Assembly: GCA_964585685.1 (NCBI GenBank) | Contig: CAZPEP010000064.1 | Span: forward strand, 1-64,000 | DNA: 64,000 nt | From: JALHVH01 sp964585685 | GTDB taxonomy: Bacteria; Acidobacteriota; Aminicenantia; Aminicenantales; Saccharicenantaceae | Direction of reading: 5' to 3' | Shown here: in pieces, positions 1 through 7,557 of the stretch | How the letters are laid out: each line of letters begins with the position of its first letter | How positions within the stretch are numbered: the stretch's first letter is position 1 | Made by a program: the position numbers and the translations under genes | Notes under the pieces: model-generated | What the model saw: the letters and a program-made list of their open reading frames with translations, nothing else | Database searches by the model: none | What the model was told of the DNA's origin: nothing

Positions 1-1304
1 GCCAGGCGGCGAAATTCAAGCCCACCACGGTCGCCAACACCGAAGAAAAGTACTCCGGCGACATCATCAGCCTCAAGATCAAGGATTCCGACCTCAAGGA
101 CGTCGTCCTCTACCTGGCCGAGTTCGCCGGCCTGAACGTCGTCTTCGATCCCGACGTCCGGGGCACGGTCACGGTCAACCTCCAGGACGTCCCCTGGGAC
201 CAGACCCTCGACATCATCCTCAGGCAGAACAAGATGGGCAAGACGATCGAAGGCAACATCCTGCGGATCGCCCCGATCGCCGTCCTGACCCGGGAGGACG
301 AGGACCAGCGCAAGCTGCAGGACACCAAGGAGCTCGCCGGACCGGTCATCGTCAAGACGATCACCTTGTCCTATTCGAAGGCCAAGGACGTCGCCACTCT
401 CCTCAAGTCCAAGATGTCCAACCGCGGCGAGATGATCGTCGACGAACGGACCAACACCCTGCTCCTGTCCGAGGTCCGCGACAAGCTCGATCTCATCGAA
501 AAGCTCATCAGCATCGTCGACACGCCGACGCCCCAGGTCTCGATCGAGGCCCGCGTCGTCGAGGCGACGGCGACGTTCGTCCGCAACCTGGGCATCCAGT
601 GGGGCTTCCGGGGGGTCGCCGACCAGTACTACGGCAACGCGACCAACCTCCAGTTCCCCAACAGCATCCTCGTCGACGGCGCCCAGATCCCCGTCGGCAC
701 CGTCACCAAGGGCATCGGCGGTCCGCTCGGCGGCTATGCCGTGAACCTGCCGGCGCCGGCCTTTAACACGGTCCTCGGCTTTTCCTTCGCCAACGTCCTC
801 GACACGTTCCGCGTCGACGTCGCCATCTCCGCCCTGGAGACGGCCGGCGACGGCAAGATCATCTCCCGTCCGTCCGTGGTCACCCAGAACAACCAGCAGG
901 CCGAGATCATCCAGGGCCGCCAGATCCCGGTTCAGACGGTGGCCAACTTCACCGTGACGACCCGGTACGTCAACGCCGCCCTCGAACTGCGGGCGACGCC
1001 GCAGATCACGGCCGAGGGGACGATCATCATGACGATCGATATCCAGAACAACGCGGCGGACTTCGCCAACCTCGTCAACGGCATCCCGCCGATCGTGATG
1101 CAGAGCGCCAAGACGACGGTCATGGTGCCCGACGGCGGGACGACGGTCATCGGCGGCATCTACCGGGCCGAGGATTCGGTCACCCGGGACCGCGTCCCCT
1201 TCCTCCATTCGATCCCGGTCATCGGCAACGCCTTCAAGAGTATGGCCCGGACCAAGCAGAGCCGGGAGCTGCTGATCTTCATCACACCCCGGATCATCAA
1301 GTAA
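1..1304 (+). CDS. pilQ: Type IV pilus secretin PilQ, C-terminal part (cut by window start)
   Basis: Outer-membrane secretin ring through which a type IV pilus (or a related type II secretion system) passes. The reading frame is open from the first bases, so the start lies before the window. The first visible residues (YSGDIISLKIKDSDLKDV) form an STN-type secretin N-terminal domain; an N1-like domain (about nt 340-540) and the secretin core follow, ending in the typical PVIGNAFK...ELLIFITPRIIK tail. The short loop of ASAP-like and glycine-rich segments around nt 600-800 fits the gate region. It is followed 16 bp later by a lipoprotein gene with its own Shine-Dalgarno sequence (AGGAGAG), so the two are probably co-transcribed. 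A type II secretin (GspD) is the alternative, but the STN arrangement favours PilQ. Confidence 0.88.
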   Translation, partial: QAAKFKPTTVANTEEKYSGDIISLKIKDSDLKDVVLYLAEFAGLNVVFDPDVRGTVTVNLQDVPWDQTLDIILRQNKMGKTIEGNILRIAPIAVLTREDEDQRKLQDTKELAGPVIVKTITLSYSKAKDVATLLKSKMSNRGEMIVDERTNTLLLSEVRDKLDLIEKLISIVDTPTPQVSIEARVVEATATFVRNLGIQWGFRGVADQYYGNATNLQFPNSILVDGAQIPVGTVTKGIGGPLGGYAVNLPAPAFNTVLGFSFANVLDTFRVDVAISALETAGDGKIISRPSVVTQNNQQAEIIQGRQIPVQTVANFTVTTRYVNAALELRATPQITAEGTIIMTIDIQNNAADFANLVNGIPPIVMQSAKTTVMVPDGGTTVIGGIYRAEDSVTRDRVPFLHSIPVIGNAFKSMARTKQSRELLIFITPRIIK

Positions 1305-1320
1305 CAGGAGAGAACGAGCC

Positions 1321-1920
1321 ATGAATAAGATGACAGCGACTCTCAAAATCCTGGCGGTCGCGGCCGCCTTCCTCGCACTCGCGGGATGCAACACGATCTC
1401 GCAGGACACCGAGTCCAGCAGCATGATCGTCATCATGAGCATCACCGGCCTGAACATGGACGGCGACACGGTGGCCTACCTCCAGTCCGACATCCTCGGC
1501 AGCGACGGCCTGGTCCGGGTGGACAACGCGACGGCCAACATCGTCGTCCGGCTGATCAATCCCGATCCCATCAGCGGGCCCTCGCAGTTCAACGACGTCG
1601 TCCTGACGAGCTACCGCGTGACCTATGAGCTGGCGACCGGCCCGGGCACCCCGGGCACGGATGTGCCGCTGCCGTTCGACGGCAACTTCTCCACCGTCCT
1701 CTGCCCGGTCGACCAAGATGTGGCCGTTCCCTTCGTGGTCGTCCTCGAAGCGGCCAAGCAGGCCGCCCCCCTGAGCCCCCTCATCGGCACGGCCACGGTC
1801 CTCGAGCGGAAGGCCAAGATCGAGATCTTCGGCCACGACCTGACCGATCATCCGGTCACGGCGACCGGCTACCTGACGATCTACTTCGCCGACTACCAGG
1901 ATCTCGTCCCCGCCAAGTAG
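1321..1920 (+). CDS. Hypothetical lipoprotein downstream of pilQ
   Basis: A 199-residue exported lipoprotein. The N-terminus has a short basic stretch, a hydrophobic segment and a lipobox LALAGC with the acylated cysteine near residue 22. The rest is a beta-rich sequence with no catalytic motif I recognise. The start is fixed by AGGAGAG a few bases upstream. It directly follows the secretin gene and precedes a strong terminator, so it is the last gene of the pilus operon. A role as a small accessory lipoprotein of the pilus machinery is inference from position only; it does not look like PilP or the TPR pilotin PilF. Confidence 0.7.
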   Translation: MNKMTATLKILAVAAAFLALAGCNTISQDTESSSMIVIMSITGLNMDGDTVAYLQSDILGSDGLVRVDNATANIVVRLINPDPISGPSQFNDVVLTSYRVTYELATGPGTPGTDVPLPFDGNFSTVLCPVDQDVAVPFVVVLEAAKQAAPLSPLIGTATVLERKAKIEIFGHDLTDHPVTATGYLTIYFADYQDLVPAK

Positions 1921-1941
1921 GGCTCTCCCCCAAGCCGACCT

Positions 1942-1975
1942 GGGGCTCGTCCCGTCGGGACGGGCCCCTTTTTTT
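1942..1975 (+). terminator. Intrinsic terminator of the pilQ operon
   Basis: A GC-rich hairpin (arms GGGGCTCGTCCCG and CGGGACGGGCCCC with one G-T pair, loop of about 3 nt) runs directly into seven T residues on the + strand. It sits 21 bp after the lipoprotein stop codon. Confidence 0.9.
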
Positions 1976-1987
1976 AGATGGGGATCG

Positions 1988-2017
1988 GAAGGGGTCAAAC
2001 CTAGGTTTGACCCCTTC
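1988..2017. repeat. Perfect 30-bp palindrome between convergent genes
   Basis: A perfect 15 + 15 bp palindrome with half-site GAAGGGGTCAAACCT and no spacer. It lies 3 bp beyond the priA stop codon and 12 bp after the T-run of the pilQ-side terminator. As RNA either strand would fold into one long stem. It may end the minus-strand operon or be a dispersed REP-like element; neither strand has a good U-tract next to it. Confidence 0.75.
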
Positions 2018-2020
2018 TTG

Positions 2021-4195
2021 TTACTCGCGGAACGGGGAATAGGAAAAAGTCACCGAGGTCTTCTGCCGGATCTTCGGCAGGGCGTCGTCGAGGGCCCGGT
2101 CGATCACGGCCCGCTCCGCGGCCTTGAGGACGAACTGGACCCGGGACACGTCCCGGACCCGGGACACGGGCGCGAAGGCGGGGCCGAGGACCTCGAGACC
2201 GGGGGCATGCTTCTGGAAGAGCGCCCGCAGCTCCCGCGACCGGCCCCCGAGGGCGCGGACATCCCGGCCCTGGAGCACGACCTCGGCCAGGCTCGCGAAC
2301 GGCGGGTAATTCAGGACGCGGCGGAATTCGATCTCCTTGTCGTAGAAGGCGGCGTAGTCGCCCGCCGCGGCCGCGGCGATGGTGAAGTGGGCCGGCGCCG
2401 CCGTCTGGATGACGGCCTCGGCGTCGGGGGCGTCGCGGACGAGGTCGAGCATGGCCGACACGGTTTCGTAGGTCCTCTGCCCGGCGCGATAATCGGAAAA
2501 GCCCAGGAGATACTCCGGACGGAGGACGGCCACCAGCCCGGCCTTGGGCAGCCCGGGCTGATGGACGAGGAGCTGCGTCCCGACGAGGAGCGGCGCCCGG
2601 CCCTTGGCGAAGTCGGCCAGGAGCCGCCGCCGGTCCTCCGGCTTGGAGGCCGTGTCGGCATCGAAGCGGGCCGTCCGGACCTTGGGAAAGAGACGGCCGA
2701 GCTCCTCCTCGACAGCCTGGGTTCCCGCGCCCCTGCGGACGGCGAGCTCGCCGCCGCAGCCGTCGCAGGCGCGGCGGGCGTCGATACCGGAATTGCAGTA
2801 ATGGCAGAGCAGGCGGTTCTCGGCCTTGTGATAGACGAGGGCGATATCGCAGCGGGGGCACCGGGGCACGCGGCCGCAGCGCGGACAGACGATCTGGGCG
2901 GCGTAGCCCCGCCGGTTGAGGAAGAGGATGGCCGGCTCTCCCCTGTCCAGGACGGCCCGAAGCCTGCGCTCGAGCTCGCGGGAGACGATCGGGGCGTCGC
3001 CGGCGTGGTCGATAAGCGTCACCGCGGCCCGCCGCGGTTCCGTCCCCAGCCCGACGAGGAGGCCGCGCGCCTTCGATTCGGCGAAGGCCTCGACGGTCGG
3101 CCGGGACGAACCGAAGACGGCGATGGCCCCCTCGGACCGGGCCCGGAGCCAGGCGCCCCGGCGGGCATCGTAGGCGGGGCTCTCGGCCTGGAGGTGCGAT
3201 TCCTCCTGCTCGTTCTCGACGGCGATCATGCGGAGCGGTCCCGTTTCGAGAAAGAGCGCGGACCGCGTCCCGGCGATGAGCGCCGCCCGGCCGCTCCGAA
3301 GAACGCGCCAGGCCTCCTCCCTCTGTTTCGGAGTCATCCGGCCGTGGAAGACGACGGCCTGGCGGCCGTAGTCCGCCTTGAAGGCGGCGACCAGGGATTC
3401 CGTCGGTGCGACCTCGGGGTAGAGAAAAAGGACCCGGCCGCCGCCCGCCACGGTCCGGCGCACCAAGGTCTGGAACGCCGCCCGACGGGGGCCGTCGGCG
3501 CCGAAAAGATACCAGACCCCGGACCGCCCGTCGGCGATGGCCTTCTCGATAGGCGCCAAGGCCCCGGCTTCGCGGAGCGCTTCGGGGAAGGCCAGGCCGA
3601 GCTGGACCGCCGCATCGGCGCCGGCTGCGGATCCCGGCGGCGGAGGCGGGGAGCCGATCGTCCTCTCGACGGCGACGAACCCGGCCTTCTCCATCCGGGA
3701 GACGAGGCCCGAGACGTCGCTCCCGCCGAGCGTCCTCCGGAGCGAGAAGGGGCTCCGCCCCTTCGGCGCGCCGGCCAGGGCGGCGGCCAGCAGCTTGGCT
3801 TTCGGGCCCAGCCCCGTCTGGGCCAGGGCTTCGCGGCCGGCCGGCGTCAGGACGACCGCGACCCTGGCCTTGCCGGCGAGCGATGGAGGCAGGGCCGTCT
3901 GGAGGATCTCGCCCCACGACGAGCGGAATTCCGCGCCGAGCCGGCCCGTGAATTCGAGAAAGCGGTCGTCCCGGAAAGGCCGGTCGTCGAGGACTTCGAT
4001 GAGCTCCTTGAGCTTGACCCCCGACGCCGGAGGCCCGGATTCGACCGCGACGATGAAGCCGCTCTGGCGGCGCGGGCCGAGAGGGGCGATGACCCGGGCC
4101 CCCGGACGGGCGGCGGCCCGGAACGCCTCCGGAACGGCGTAGAGAAAGGACTGTTCGAGCGGCAGGGGAAAGACGACCCGGGCGAGGACGGTCAT
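2021..4195 (-). CDS. priA: Primosomal protein N' (PriA) with degenerate helicase motifs
   Basis: Replication-restart protein that binds stalled forks and starts primosome loading. The order is canonical: N-terminal DNA-binding domain (residues 1-100), winged-helix-like segment, two RecA-like lobes, a zinc-binding insertion with eight cysteines (about residues 437-480, CPRCGRVPRCPRC and following pairs) and a C-terminal domain; 724 residues is normal. The ATPase motifs are missing: the Walker A position (about 226-240) reads GVWYLFGADGPRRAAF with no GxxxxGKT, and the DEEH position (about 324-334) reads VENEQEESH. It therefore probably lacks helicase activity, as in the actinobacterial PriA proteins. 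The start ATG overlaps the stop of the glycosylase gene by 4 bp. It is the last gene of an eight-gene operon. Confidence 0.93.
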   Translation of the reverse strand: MTVLARVVFPLPLEQSFLYAVPEAFRAAARPGARVIAPLGPRRQSGFIVAVESGPPASGVKLKELIEVLDDRPFRDDRFLEFTGRLGAEFRSSWGEILQTALPPSLAGKARVAVVLTPAGREALAQTGLGPKAKLLAAALAGAPKGRSPFSLRRTLGGSDVSGLVSRMEKAGFVAVERTIGSPPPPPGSAAGADAAVQLGLAFPEALREAGALAPIEKAIADGRSGVWYLFGADGPRRAAFQTLVRRTVAGGGRVLFLYPEVAPTESLVAAFKADYGRQAVVFHGRMTPKQREEAWRVLRSGRAALIAGTRSALFLETGPLRMIAVENEQEESHLQAESPAYDARRGAWLRARSEGAIAVFGSSRPTVEAFAESKARGLLVGLGTEPRRAAVTLIDHAGDAPIVSRELERRLRAVLDRGEPAILFLNRRGYAAQIVCPRCGRVPRCPRCDIALVYHKAENRLLCHYCNSGIDARRACDGCGGELAVRRGAGTQAVEEELGRLFPKVRTARFDADTASKPEDRRRLLADFAKGRAPLLVGTQLLVHQPGLPKAGLVAVLRPEYLLGFSDYRAGQRTYETVSAMLDLVRDAPDAEAVIQTAAPAHFTIAAAAAGDYAAFYDKEIEFRRVLNYPPFASLAEVVLQGRDVRALGGRSRELRALFQKHAPGLEVLGPAFAPVSRVRDVSRVQFVLKAAERAVIDRALDDALPKIRQKTSVTFSYSPFRE

Positions 4196-4872
4196 TTTCT
4201 GCCGAGCAGGGCCATGACCTTCTGCATGTCCTCCCAGACCATGCGCTTGAGCTCGCGGTTCCCCTCGTTGCGGACGAGGTAGGAGGGATGGTACGTGGGC
4301 ATGACCTTGACGCCGCGGAAATCGGCGAACCGGCCGCGTCTCTCGCCCATGCTCATCCTCCCGGGGACGAAGAAGTCCGTCGCCGTCTTGCCCAGTGTCA
4401 CGATGACGCGCGGCCCGACGAGCTCAATCTGTCGGAGGAGGTACGGCCCGCAGGCCTCGACCTCGGCAGGCAGGGGTGTACGGTTCTCCGGCGGCCGGCA
4501 CTTGACGACGTTGGTGATGTAGACATCTTCCCTTTTGGTGTGCATCGCTTCGATGATCTTCGTCAGGAGCTGGCCGGCCCTGCCGACGAATGGGCGTCCC
4601 TGGGCGTCCTCATCCCGGCCGGGGCCCTCGCCGACGAACATGAGCTCGGTCGCCCGGTTCCCCTCCCCTGGGACGGCGTGTGCCCGGCCCGCGCCGAGAG
4701 GGCAGAGTCGGCAGGCGTGAACCTTCTCCTCGAGCTCCGGGAAGGACAGCCCGAGCGATGGGGCGGCGGGCTTCGCCTTGGGCGCGGGGGGTACAGCGAA
4801 CCCGGCCCCGGCCTCGGAGAGAAATGACAGCCTCTCGCCGATGTCCCTCAGGATCTCACTATTTTTTCGCAT
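4192..4872 (-). CDS. Uracil-DNA glycosylase, family 4 (Fe-S)
   Basis: Removes uracil from DNA to start base-excision repair. Family 4 signs: cysteine pair CRLCPLG (iron-sulfur ligands), motif GEGPGRDEDAQGRPFVGRAG for the catalytic water and uracil pocket, later ligands in the NVVKCRPP segment and CGPYL, and the C-terminal HPSYL motif. I choose the ATG at 4872 (226 residues, MRKNSEIL), overlapping coaBC by 14 bp. A GTG at 4917 is also in frame but would add an unlikely N-terminus lying wholly inside coaBC. The 3' end overlaps the priA start by 4 bp, indicating translational coupling. Family 5 is less likely given the first motif. Confidence 0.92.
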   Translation of the reverse strand: MRKNSEILRDIGERLSFLSEAGAGFAVPPAPKAKPAAPSLGLSFPELEEKVHACRLCPLGAGRAHAVPGEGNRATELMFVGEGPGRDEDAQGRPFVGRAGQLLTKIIEAMHTKREDVYITNVVKCRPPENRTPLPAEVEACGPYLLRQIELVGPRVIVTLGKTATDFFVPGRMSMGERRGRFADFRGVKVMPTYHPSYLVRNEGNRELKRMVWEDMQKVMALLGRK

Positions 4873-6061
4873 GGATGACGGCCTCGATCCTGTCCAGGAC
4901 GATCCGGCTGATCTCACGCTTGCTCATCCGCTCCGTTATGGCGGCGGCGCCCGAGGCGTCGACGATCGCAACGAGATTGTCGTCCGACTCGAAGCCGACG
5001 CCTGCCTCGCCGACGTCGTTGGCAACGATGAGGTCGAGGTTCTTCTCCTTGAGCTTCCGGCCGGCGCGGGGGATTGTCTCTTCCGTCTCGGCGGCGAATC
5101 CGACCAGGACCTTCTTCCCTTTCTTCTTTCCGAGCCCCTTCAGAATGTCGGGCGTCGGGACGATGCCGACCGTGTCCGCCAGCTCGCGCTTTGGGACCTT
5201 TCGGGCGGCCGTCGCAGAGAAGCGGAAGTCCGAGACCGCCGCCGCCATGACGACGACGTCGGCCTTCGGGAACGCGGCCCGAACCGCCTTCTCCATTTCC
5301 GCCGCGGTCCCGACCCGGACCGTTCGGACGCCGGCCGGCGGATCGATCCGCGTCGGCCCGGAGACCAGTATCACGTCCGCCCCGCGGGCGGAGGCTTCCC
5401 GGGCGATCTCGTATCCCATCTTGCCCGATGAGGCGTTCGAGAGGAACCGGACGGAGTCCATATATTCCCGGGTCGGCCCGGCCGTGACGAGGAATCGAAG
5501 CCCCTTGAGGCTCTTCGTCCGGGCAAGCATCCTTAGGCCCTCGGCGACGATCGCCTCCGGCGCAGCCAAGCGCCCCCAGCCTTCGTCGCCGCAGGCGAGT
5601 CCGCCCCGTTCCGGCTCGACGAACTCGACGCCCGCAGCCTTGAGGGCTCGGATGTTCTCCCGGGTTCGGGGGTTGAGCATCATGGCCTCGTTCATGGCCG
5701 GGGCGACAAGGACCGGGCACCGGGCGGCAAGGTAGAACGTCGACAGGAAGTCGTCGGCAACTCCGTTGGCGAACTTGGCGAGGATGTTCGCCGTGGCCGG
5801 CGCGACGCAGAGCAGGGAGACCTCACGGGCCAGGGAGATGTGGCCGATCTTCCGGGAGACGCGGGCATCGAAGAGGTCGACGATGGCGTCCTCGCCGGAG
5901 AGGGCACCGAAGAGCAGGGGCGAGACGAGCCTGGCGGCGTTCGCGGTCATAACGACCCGGACACCGATCCCGGCCTTCCGGAACCCCCGGAGGACCTCGC
6001 AAGCCTTGTAGATGCTGACCGACGAAGTGACGCCCAGGGCGATCTTCTTCGCGGCGTTCAT
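4859..6061 (-). CDS. coaBC: Bifunctional phosphopantothenoylcysteine decarboxylase / phosphopantothenate-cysteine ligase
   Basis: Two successive steps of coenzyme A synthesis: CoaB joins cysteine to 4'-phosphopantothenate and CoaC decarboxylates the product. The N-terminal flavoprotein half has the GHISLAR segment with the active-site histidine and the PAMNEAMM motif; the C-terminal half begins with LVTAGPTREYMD and has the NASSGKMG loop of the CoaB domain. The 400-residue length is typical. The ATG at 6061 overlaps the gmk stop by 4 bp. An in-frame extension of the open frame to 6634 is an artefact running through gmk. A CoA enzyme beside gmk and priA is a common bacterial arrangement, though rpoZ, often found between them, is absent here. 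Confidence 0.95.
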   Translation of the reverse strand: MNAAKKIALGVTSSVSIYKACEVLRGFRKAGIGVRVVMTANAARLVSPLLFGALSGEDAIVDLFDARVSRKIGHISLAREVSLLCVAPATANILAKFANGVADDFLSTFYLAARCPVLVAPAMNEAMMLNPRTRENIRALKAAGVEFVEPERGGLACGDEGWGRLAAPEAIVAEGLRMLARTKSLKGLRFLVTAGPTREYMDSVRFLSNASSGKMGYEIAREASARGADVILVSGPTRIDPPAGVRTVRVGTAAEMEKAVRAAFPKADVVVMAAAVSDFRFSATAARKVPKRELADTVGIVPTPDILKGLGKKKGKKVLVGFAAETEETIPRAGRKLKEKNLDLIVANDVGEAGVGFESDDNLVAIVDASGAAAITERMSKREISRIVLDRIEAVIHAKK

Positions 6062-6669
6062 GGACGCTTCTCCCCAGAAAAGCTGCGGAGGATCGCGTCG
6101 ATCCGGTCCGTTCGGACGCCGGGCCGGCACCGTTCGGCGCGGATGATCGACCGGAGCTCCTCCATGGCGGTCTCCAAGGCCTCGTTGACGATCACGTAAT
6201 CGAACTCGGGGAACGCGAGAACCTCCTCTCGGGCCTTCCGAAGACGGCGCTCGACCGCTTCCGGGCCGTCGGTCCGCCGCTCGAGAAGCCTCCTCCGAAG
6301 CTCCGTGAAGACGGGGGGCATGACGAAAACCAGCGTCGCCGGGAGACCGCTCCTGCGGATCTGCCGGGCCCCCTGGACGTCGATGTCCAGGACGACGTCG
6401 CCGGCCGCTCCCTCGACTTCGGCCCGGGACGTCCCGTAACGATGGCCGTGGACCTCCGCCCATTCGACGAATTCCAGGGCCCGGATCATGGCTTCGAAAT
6501 TCTCGCCGGATACGAAATGATATTCGCGCCCGTCGACCTCGGTCCCCCGCTTCGGCCGCGTCGTATGGGACACGGAGAACCGAAGGCCCCCGGCTTCCGC
6601 GAGGACCCGCCCGATGAGCGTGGACTTCCCGCATCCCGACGGACCGCTGACAACGAATATCATGCTCAC
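6058..6669 (-). CDS. gmk: Guanylate kinase
   Basis: Phosphorylates GMP to GDP with ATP. The P-loop GPSGCGKST is at residues 9-17, and the GMP-binding segment containing SHTTRPKRGTEVDG and YHFVS follows, as in all bacterial Gmk; 203 residues is standard. The ATG at 6669 is used; a second ATG two codons in is possible. It ends in a 4-bp overlap with coaBC and starts 9 bp after yicC. The order yicC-gmk-coaBC-priA is conserved in many bacteria. Confidence 0.96.
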   Translation of the reverse strand: MSMIFVVSGPSGCGKSTLIGRVLAEAGGLRFSVSHTTRPKRGTEVDGREYHFVSGENFEAMIRALEFVEWAEVHGHRYGTSRAEVEGAAGDVVLDIDVQGARQIRRSGLPATLVFVMPPVFTELRRRLLERRTDGPEAVERRLRKAREEVLAFPEFDYVIVNEALETAMEELRSIIRAERCRPGVRTDRIDAILRSFSGEKRP

Positions 6670-6678
6670 CCTCGCTCT

Positions 6679-7557
6679 CTAGACGATGTTCGCGGCGTGC
6701 TGGCGGATGCTCTCGAGCTCGTTCTTGATGGCCAGTCCCTCTCGAATGATCCCGATCTCCTGGGACTTCGAGCTGGCGGTGTTGGCCTCCCGGCCGATCT
6801 CCTGGGCCAGGAAATCCAGCTTCTTGCCCATAGGGCCGGCCGCCCCGGGACGAAGGAGCCCCCGGAGGGCCCCGATGTGGCTCTTCAGCCGGAGGATCTC
6901 TTCGGCGAGGTCGTAGCGCTGCATGAAAGAGGAGGTTTCCTCGGCCAACCGCTCCGCGGAGATCCCGGAGCCTCCGTTCATTTCACGGGCCCTTTGCCGC
7001 AGTTTCCGCCGGATGACGGCCGGTTGTTTCCGGAACAGGGTCTCGATCCGGGCCGTCGAGCGCCCGATGCTCCGGAGGTGGACCCCAAGCTGGCGGACCG
7101 TCTGCACCCCTTCCTTCTTCCTCTGCCGGACGACCTCGTCGAGGGTTCGGCCGAAGCAGGATTCGAGGAAAGCCGCTTCGGCGGCCGTAATCTCCTTCCG
7201 GCTGATCTCGACGACCTGGGGGATCCTCAGGACCTGGTCGAGGGAAAGGTCGAACCGTTTCCCCAGCCGCGCGGACACCCGCTCCAGGGACGCGAGGGCC
7301 TTTTCGAGGAGGGCCTCATTGACGGCAAAATCCCAGCTCTTCGGGTCGATGAAGCTCATGTCGATGTTGACCTCGACCCGGCCCCTCTGGAGCCGCTTCT
7401 CGCAGGCGGCCCTGAGCCGGTTCTCAACGTCCCCCAGGGCTGTCCCCCGGTAGGACCAGTCGAAGAACCGGTGGTTCAGGCTCTTGATGGAGATCCTGAG
7501 GCGGACGGACTCGGAGGCGAACCTCTTTTCGGAGAAACCGGTCATGCCCTGGATCAA
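6679..7557 (-). CDS. yicC: YicC-family endoribonuclease
   Basis: Member of the YicC/YloC family; E. coli YicC is an RNase implicated in turnover of small RNAs. The N-terminus MTGF (after an initial MIQG) and the C-terminal block GREANTASSKSQEI are the family hallmarks; 292 residues is the usual length. The ATG at 7557 overlaps the msbA-like stop by 4 bp; the ATG four codons in (MTGFSEK) is an equally good start by family comparison. Located immediately upstream of gmk, its usual neighbour. Confidence 0.93.
   Translation of the reverse strand: MIQGMTGFSEKRFASESVRLRISIKSLNHRFFDWSYRGTALGDVENRLRAACEKRLQRGRVEVNIDMSFIDPKSWDFAVNEALLEKALASLERVSARLGKRFDLSLDQVLRIPQVVEISRKEITAAEAAFLESCFGRTLDEVVRQRKKEGVQTVRQLGVHLRSIGRSTARIETLFRKQPAVIRRKLRQRAREMNGGSGISAERLAEETSSFMQRYDLAEEILRLKSHIGALRGLLRPGAAGPMGKKLDFLAQEIGREANTASSKSQEIGIIREGLAIKNELESIRQHAANIV

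Noticed and set aside
2018..4282. A 754-codon open frame on the + strand opposite priA and UDG
   Set aside because: Composition is that of an antisense shadow in high-GC DNA, with no recognisable domain, and priA/UDG on the other strand have clear motifs.
6062..6634. N-terminal extension of coaBC
   Set aside because: It reads through gmk in another frame; the flavoprotein domain begins at the ATG at 6061.
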